Virus record (IMG/VR): IMGVR_UViG_3300034980_000567 | Location: 1-24,170 of that record | DNA: 24,170 bases | From: a virus | Strand: one strand, 5' to 3' | Shown: one piece after another, positions 20,891 through 24,170 of the stretch | Numbering within the stretch: the stretch's first letter is position 1 | How the letters are laid out: each line of letters opens with the position of its first letter | The notes under the pieces: generated by a model | The model's database searches: none | What the model was told of the DNA's origin: nothing | Seen by the model: only the letters and a program-made list of their open reading frames with translations | Translations under genes and position numbers: made by a program

Positions 20891-20928
20891 AAAAAAAACG
20901 TAGCGAAGCCGAAAAGCCTCACTACGTT
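20891..20928 (-). terminator. rho-independent terminator
   Basis: On the minus strand AACGTAGTGAGGC (20916-20928) pairs with GCTTCGCTACGTT (20897-20909), a 13-bp stem with two G-U pairs and a 6-base loop, followed by a run of eight T. It stands 25 bases past the stop of the lipoprotein gene and should end the protease-lipoprotein transcript. Confidence 0.85.
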
Positions 20929-20953
20929 TATACGCAGGGTTGGTATGTGCCCC

Positions 20954-21103
20954 TCAAGAACTGCAAGAGCAGTCGCAGCCCTCTACGGAGCAAGAGCCAG
21001 AATCACAACATCCTGAATCACAAGCGCATTTTGGGCATTTTGAGTCCCCCCAATTACAGCCCACTAGAGCAACTACAGAGAATAAAAGAATAATTTTTTT
21101 CAT
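20954..21103 (-). CDS. small cysteine-rich lipoprotein
   Basis: An ATG at 21101-21103, preceded by GAGGT (about 5 bases), opens a 49-codon frame that ends at 20954. The N-terminus MKKIILLFSVVALVGC is a lipoprotein signal with the lipobox LVGC (13-16), so C16 should be lipidated and processed by signal peptidase II. The mature part of 34 residues has ten cysteines (C16, 23, 26, 28, 32, 33, 38, 43, 45, 47) in CxxC and CC patterns, which suggests metal binding or disulfides. It begins 2 bases after the protease stop and is followed by a strong terminator. No family recognised. Confidence 0.75.
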   Translation of the reverse strand: MKKIILLFSVVALVGCNWGDSKCPKCACDSGCCDSGSCSVEGCDCSCSS

Positions 21104-21105
21104 AT

Positions 21106-22053
21106 CTACCTCTTCTGAATGATGGTTTTAGTCGTCGGTTTATTTAAATCAATTACCCGAAGCTGGAATGGGAAAAGCTTTTTAGCTGCTTCCTTTTTCT
21201 CCTCATCCTTAGCACTGTCCTCTTCTTTAGGAGTGCTTTCGATAGGCATTTTCTTTAGTGCTTCTTCATTAGGCATTTCCTCTTTTCCGTCTAAGGCCCA
21301 CATAATCTTATGCCGTTTGCAATAATCATGGAGACGGCGTACAGGCACAATTAAATTGAACCCTTCTCCTGCTCCCCTAACCAACATTCCTACATATCTT
21401 GCATCAGATTTCAGATACACACCACCGCCAGAGCTTCCGGGAAAAGCTGTACAAGTCGTTTGGTCGAACACATGCTTATTAAGGTCTTTAATAATTCTAC
21501 CGTGTTGTGAGTAAATTCCATCTGTCATACTATTTGCACCTAGTTGGCCTAGCAGCGAACCGACATGCAGAAGGTCCGTACCCAAGGCGGGAATTTTTTT
21601 ATCAAGATAAAATGTTACGCTATCGGTAACGAAATTAAGTTTACGAATACGGAGTAGTGCAAGATCATGTCCATCATCTGCATCACTGTATTTCAGGACC
21701 TCCGCATCCATTTGAAGACGACCGACAGTTCTTCCATTCTGTCTAATCTCCTTAATAATTGTTGGGTCTTTGAATTCCACCAAAGTCCTTGGTGCGCCAT
21801 TAATTAAAATTTTCCTTTCGGAACGAAGATTATCTATGACATGTCCAGCAGTCCAAACTAGGTTTACGGAGTTCCCGTCTTTATCTTTTCGGGTAAAGAC
21901 CACACCGCTCCCTTCTCCTGCATTGTAACCGCTCTCTGCTCTAATAGTAACAGATACGTTTTGTAAGTGCTCGGCAGTAGAAGTCTTTTTCTCTGCGGAA
22001 GTTCCGGTAAAGCTAAGCATTACCGCCATTGTAAAAGCGATGAGTGTCTTCAT
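21106..22053 (-). CDS. exported trypsin-like serine protease
   Basis: A 315-residue secreted chymotrypsin-fold protease. A signal peptide is evident: MKTLIAFTMAVMLSFTGTSA with predicted cleavage after A20. The catalytic triad is H71 in TAGHV, D130 in GHDLALLRI and S208 in FPGSSGG (206-210). DKDGNSVNLVWTAGHVI and DGIYSQHGRI complete the family pattern. A charged, low-complexity C-terminal stretch (about 258-295: EEMPNEEALKKMPIES...) and a short beta tail (FQLRVIDLNKPT) follow; there is no PDZ domain, unlike DegP/HtrA. It lies in one transcript with the cysteine-rich lipoprotein and beside the signal peptidase gene. TATAGT stands a few bases upstream of the ATG, with no strong ribosome binding site. 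The target is unknown. Confidence 0.85.
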   Translation of the reverse strand: MKTLIAFTMAVMLSFTGTSAEKKTSTAEHLQNVSVTIRAESGYNAGEGSGVVFTRKDKDGNSVNLVWTAGHVIDNLRSERKILINGAPRTLVEFKDPTIIKEIRQNGRTVGRLQMDAEVLKYSDADDGHDLALLRIRKLNFVTDSVTFYLDKKIPALGTDLLHVGSLLGQLGANSMTDGIYSQHGRIIKDLNKHVFDQTTCTAFPGSSGGGVYLKSDARYVGMLVRGAGEGFNLIVPVRRLHDYCKRHKIMWALDGKEEMPNEEALKKMPIESTPKEEDSAKDEEKKEAAKKLFPFQLRVIDLNKPTTKTIIQKR

Positions 22054-22125
22054 AATTAACTATATCCCACTAGAAATTACACCTGTTAAATTCGTTTTTC
22101 CTAAACTTTCTAATACACTTGAGCC

Positions 22126-22311
22126 TCAGGCTGTGCCTTCTTTCTTATACCTCCAAGCATATCGATCTTCTTCCCTCTTCCTACGCATATAATCTCTTTT
22201 CTGTTTCCTTCTTCTCTCTAAGTCTCGTCTATCATATGCTTCTCCCGCAGACTTAATTGTGTCTTTGCCTCTTTCAGTCTTGGAATATTTTTCCTGCCTT
22301 TTGTTTTTCAT
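22126..22311 (-). CDS. small very basic protein
   Basis: A 61-residue protein, nearly all helix and about 45 percent Lys/Arg (KERGKDTIKSAG then RRDLERRRKQKRDYMRRKR). Its composition and Arg/Lys-Tyr spacing resemble the repeats of the protein at 5254-5688. No family recognised; nucleic-acid binding is likely from charge alone. AAGGTGG stands 9 bases before the ATG inside the second copy of the intergenic repeat (22312-22354). Confidence 0.6.
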   Translation of the reverse strand: MKNKRQEKYSKTERGKDTIKSAGEAYDRRDLERRRKQKRDYMRRKREEDRYAWRYKKEGTA

Positions 22312-22354
22312 GTCTATCGTCCACCTTGTTAAAATTTTCCCCGTCGGTTCCGAA
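22312..22354 (-). repeat. intergenic repeat, copy 2
   Basis: GTCTATCGTCCACC (22312-22325), a 13-base variable spacer, then CCCCGTCGGTTCCGAA (22339-22354). It matches copy 1 at 8181-8223 with one base difference in 30 conserved positions and the same spacer length. On the minus strand it lies between the stop of the HNH gene and the ATG of the next gene and supplies that gene's ribosome binding site. The terminator arm seen in copy 1 is degraded here (AAAACG in place of GCGGG), leaving only a T run. Confidence 0.75.
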
Positions 22355-22365
22355 AACGTTTTTTT

Positions 22366-22977
22366 TTACTTTTTCTTACTAACCTTAAATCCATTATGCT
22401 CTAAAACTTCACGGCAGAGAATAATAAATTGGCTAACGCTCATATTAGACTTCGCTGCGTTCGCGTTAGATGTGGATAGCCCCAAATTCGATAAGTCATT
22501 TGTCCCTCCTTTAGAAACTGGTTTGATATGATCAAAGTTATACAACTCGCCCTTCGCAAGGTCAATCTTCTTCCCTGTTAGATAGCAGATAGGATCATCG
22601 CCAATTTTTTTCATGACCTCTTTGTAGTTATAATCGACCTTGATATTGTTCACCTTGTGCTTCCCTTTAGTATTCTTCATCCTAGATTTAAATTGTTTCA
22701 CTTTGTTTCTGAACAAGTCATGAGGGGAAAGTTTCCCTGACCCTCTTTTAAACTTAACATTAGGGTACGGCTTTCTGTTCAAAAATACAGATAGTTTTAC
22801 GCGGACAAGACCATTCGCCTCCGCTGCCCATTTTCTTTTTCTTAACCTATGCTTTTCTTTCTGGCCATCGCCGATGTGAAAAGAAACTGTAGACTTGGCA
22901 CAACCTAATACGCCAACGATTTCATCGTAAGTCTTTCCCTCCTTTCTAAGCTTAATTATAGCTTCCTTCAGTACCAT
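22366..22977 (-). CDS. HNH endonuclease with N-terminal helix-turn-helix
   Basis: A 203-residue HNH nuclease. Residues 5-36 (EAIIKLRKEGKTYDEIVGVL, then GCAKSTVSFHI) form a helix-turn-helix. The HNH core is at 131-176: CYLTGKKIDL, then YNFDHIKPVSKGGTNDL with D149-H150, then SNLGLSTSNANAAKSNMS with N164, N171/N173 and K176. Only one zinc-type cysteine (C131) is seen. Such enzymes cut DNA; free-standing phage copies often act as homing endonucleases. The ATG at 22975-22977 lies four bases after the CCA end of the tRNA-Arg, and the only Shine-Dalgarno-like sequence (GGAAG) is the tRNA acceptor stem. Confidence 0.85.
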   Translation of the reverse strand: MVLKEAIIKLRKEGKTYDEIVGVLGCAKSTVSFHIGDGQKEKHRLRKRKWAAEANGLVRVKLSVFLNRKPYPNVKFKRGSGKLSPHDLFRNKVKQFKSRMKNTKGKHKVNNIKVDYNYKEVMKKIGDDPICYLTGKKIDLAKGELYNFDHIKPVSKGGTNDLSNLGLSTSNANAAKSNMSVSQFIILCREVLEHNGFKVSKKK

Positions 22978-22981
22978 AACT

Positions 22982-23058
22982 TGGCACTTCCGCTGGGACT
23001 CGAACCCAGAACCCTCGGTTTAGAAAACCGATGCTCTATCCAATTGAGCTACGGAAGC
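22982..23058 (-). tRNA. tRNA-Arg (anticodon UCU)
   Basis: A full 77-base cloverleaf on the minus strand: acceptor GCTTCCG/CGGAAGT (with a G1-U72 wobble), D stem GCTC/GAGC, anticodon stem TCGGT/ACCGA around loop TTTCTAA (anticodon TCT), T arm CTGGG-TTCGAGT-CCCAG, discriminator G73 and an encoded CCA end (22982-22984). It reads AGA/AGG, codons used often here and usually rare in hosts. It is the only tRNA in the window. Confidence 0.95.
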
Positions 23059-23059
23059 A

Positions 23060-23350
23060 CTATAACCGAAAAAGTCTTTCGGTATTATAGTACAACTCCA
23101 CGAAGTCTACGTCCAACTTTTCTTTGATGAGCTTTTTTTGAGGGGGAAGAATCCTAATGGGAATTTGGATGGCCAAAATAATCAACTCATCTTTGACTCG
23201 AGACCTATCACACTTACAGCAAACTTTATAAAAAGCGCATTTCTCTAGATAGTCATGAAGGACATCTCCAGTATCATAAAGATCAGGGTTGCTGTCGAGA
23301 AAGTCCCGAAAAGCCCCTATACTCTCGAATACATGGCCCTTTTTAATCAT
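23060..23350 (-). CDS. hypothetical protein
   Basis: A 96-residue protein with a helical N-terminus (FESIGAFRDFLDSNPDLYD) and a cysteine cluster CAFYKVCCKCDRS around 38-50 that could bind metal. The C-terminus is basic and hydrophobic. No family recognised. Its ATG overlaps the stop of the membrane protein upstream (ATGA, 23347-23350) and its own stop is one base from the 5' end of tRNA-Arg, so gene and tRNA share a transcript. Confidence 0.6.
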   Translation of the reverse strand: MIKKGHVFESIGAFRDFLDSNPDLYDTGDVLHDYLEKCAFYKVCCKCDRSRVKDELIILAIQIPIRILPPQKKLIKEKLDVDFVELYYNTERLFRL

Positions 23351-23700
23351 CTACTGAGTTTACACATAGAGAGGTAAACTAGTAGCGAGAGAATATATAT
23401 CATCGCCCACGAAACGAAGGGCAAACCTAAAAAAATACAGCAAATGACGGTAGACCAGAGCCCAATACAATAAGGGCATGAAATCAACTTGGTGTAAAAA
23501 CTCGGGTATCTTACTAAGAGATACTCTGGGTAATTTTTACACTTACCATCTAATTCGTAATCATCGTACTCGCACACGTCTATCAAGCCTCCCAAATGGA
23601 AAAAGTTGACATACTCCACAACAACATTAGTTTCGAACCATAAGACTAGAAAGGTAGTAACAAATCCTACTGAAAAAGCAATCTCCATTTCTGAAATCAT
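23347..23700 (-). CDS. membrane protein, DUF1360-like
   Basis: A 117-residue membrane protein with an N-terminal helix (about 7-24, AFSVGFVTTFLVLWFETN) and two C-terminal helices (about 74-112) beginning at SCPYCIGLW. The (S)CPYC(I/L)GxW motif after a hydrophobic segment is typical of DUF1360-type proteins, small membrane proteins of unknown function in phages and Gram-positive bacteria. A loop of about 30 residues (LGGLIDVCEYDDYELDG...) adds two cysteines. It is coupled by ATGA to the genes on either side. Function unknown; the CxxC could carry a disulfide or metal. Confidence 0.65.
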   Translation of the reverse strand: MISEMEIAFSVGFVTTFLVLWFETNVVVEYVNFFHLGGLIDVCEYDDYELDGKCKNYPEYLLVRYPSFYTKLISCPYCIGLWSTVICCIFLGLPFVSWAMIYILSLLVYLSMCKLSR

Positions 23701-24170
23701 CTCGTAGAAGAAACGCCAGACGATCCAAACCCTCCCTCACCCCTGCTCGAATCGGAAAGTTCTTCTTTTAAATCCCACTCCACCCTGTGACATTTCTCAA
23801 TTATTAATTGAGCAATCCTGTCGCCCGGATTAATAATAAAATCATTAGAGGAGCCGAACATCCCCCCAAATGCGTGATCTTCTACCAAAGGATTGAAATT
23901 AGATAACAAAACCATGACTTCGCCTCTGTAAGACGAGTCAATAACACCAGCCATAACATCTATCCCTTTCTTAACGGCAAGGCCACTTCTCGGAGCGATT
24001 CTTCCATAATAGCCATTCGGAATTTCCAATGCTATCCCAATACGAATCAACTTTCTCTCCATCGGGCCTATCTTTTCCCTAGTCACTGCGTATAAATCAT
24101 AACCAGCATCACCATCCTTGGCACTGAACGGTTCTACTGCTGATTCTCTCAGTTTTATGTAATTGATATT
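23697..24170 (-). CDS. dut: dUTPase (5' end beyond window)
   Basis: A trimeric-type dUTPase that converts dUTP to dUMP. The frame runs unbroken to the right edge (157 codons before the stop), so the start lies outside. All five motifs are visible: GDAGYDLYA (1, about residues 20-28 of the visible part), PRSGLAVK (2), GVIDSSYRGEV (3), INPGDRIAQLII (4) and RGEGGFGSSG (5). The GTG at 24084-24086 is a valine inside motif 1's neighbourhood, not a start. An insertion between motifs 3 and 4 (NPLVEDHAFGGMFGSSND) lengthens the usual form. The product dUMP feeds ThyX (5769-6467). The stop overlaps the next ATG (ATGA). Confidence 0.92.
   Translation of the reverse strand, partial: NINYIKLRESAVEPFSAKDGDAGYDLYAVTREKIGPMERKLIRIGIALEIPNGYYGRIAPRSGLAVKKGIDVMAGVIDSSYRGEVMVLLSNFNPLVEDHAFGGMFGSSNDFIINPGDRIAQLIIEKCHRVEWDLKEELSDSSRGEGGFGSSGVSSTR

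Noticed and set aside
23697-24086. Short dUTPase beginning at 24086
   Set aside because: The GTG there is an internal valine; the frame continues to the edge and motif 1 (GDAGYDLYA) lies upstream of it.
1-24170. CRISPR array, insertion sequence, integrase or attachment site
   Set aside because: No regularly spaced repeats, transposase motifs or tRNA-flanking duplications were seen by eye; a tool-based search was not possible.

Overview
The window looks like an accessory and early region of a large, virulent tailed bacteriophage. About 45 protein genes lie nose to tail on the minus strand, many sharing ATGA, GTGA or TAATG stop/start overlaps. Phage-type genes are dispersed through it: an rIIA-like GHKL ATPase, ThyX, dUTPase, an HNH endonuclease, a tRNA-Arg(UCU), its own sigma-70 factor and many small unknown proteins. 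No host housekeeping cluster is present. The DNA is AT-leaning and uses many AGA/AGG codons, which fits the encoded tRNA. The host is probably Gram-negative, inferred from the ADP-heptose-type genes and the exported proteins; nothing in the window names it.

Layout by coordinate. 1-1978: rIIA-like ATPase, cut by the left edge, with its own promoter. 2032-5200: possible GIY-YIG protein, a nucleotidyltransferase, two unknowns, and the sigma factor behind a folded leader. 5254-8170: a repeat-containing basic protein, ThyX, a small conserved phage protein, a PfkB/HldE-type sugar kinase and a 2OG-Fe(II) oxygenase-like protein. 8181-8460: terminator, a shared intergenic repeat and a small gene. 8462-10631: an HxRxGD glycosyltransferase-like protein, a DUF2283-like protein and a ferritin-like PF10118 protein. 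10632-11027: a 396-base gene-free stretch with a strong promoter and several hairpins. 11028-16723: deoxyribosyltransferase-like protein, saccharopine/lysine-dehydrogenase-like protein, SpeD-like decarboxylase, HAD phosphatase, PseB/CapD-like dehydratase and aldehyde dehydrogenase. 16723-20175: HldE-type nucleotidyltransferase, a three-repeat NUMOD-like protein, eukaryotic-type phosphomannomutase and a run of tiny genes. 20177-22053: signal peptidase I (the only plus-strand protein gene), small membrane protein, cysteine-rich lipoprotein and secreted trypsin-like protease. 22126-24170: basic protein, HNH endonuclease, tRNA-Arg, two unknowns and a dUTPase cut by the right edge.

How the genes may work together. 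One set points to surface-sugar chemistry: kinase plus nucleotidyltransferase as a split HldE, phosphomannomutase, 4,6-dehydratase, HAD phosphatase and a fucosyltransferase-like enzyme. A second set points to amino-acid or polyamine chemistry: SpeD, lysine dehydrogenase and aldehyde dehydrogenase. A third is an envelope/export set: signal peptidase, exported protease and lipoprotein. A fourth is nucleotide supply: ThyX, dUTPase and a possible deoxyribosyltransferase. The sigma factor keeps housekeeping-type DNA-contact residues, and the window carries TTGAC(A/G)-N17 promoters that such a factor could read.

Several genes are easy to miss: the rIIA gene and the dUTPase N-terminus (both open at window edges) and three tiny genes of 43 to 52 codons at 13317, 19062 and 20954. 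All functional assignments come from reading motifs by eye; no database search was run.
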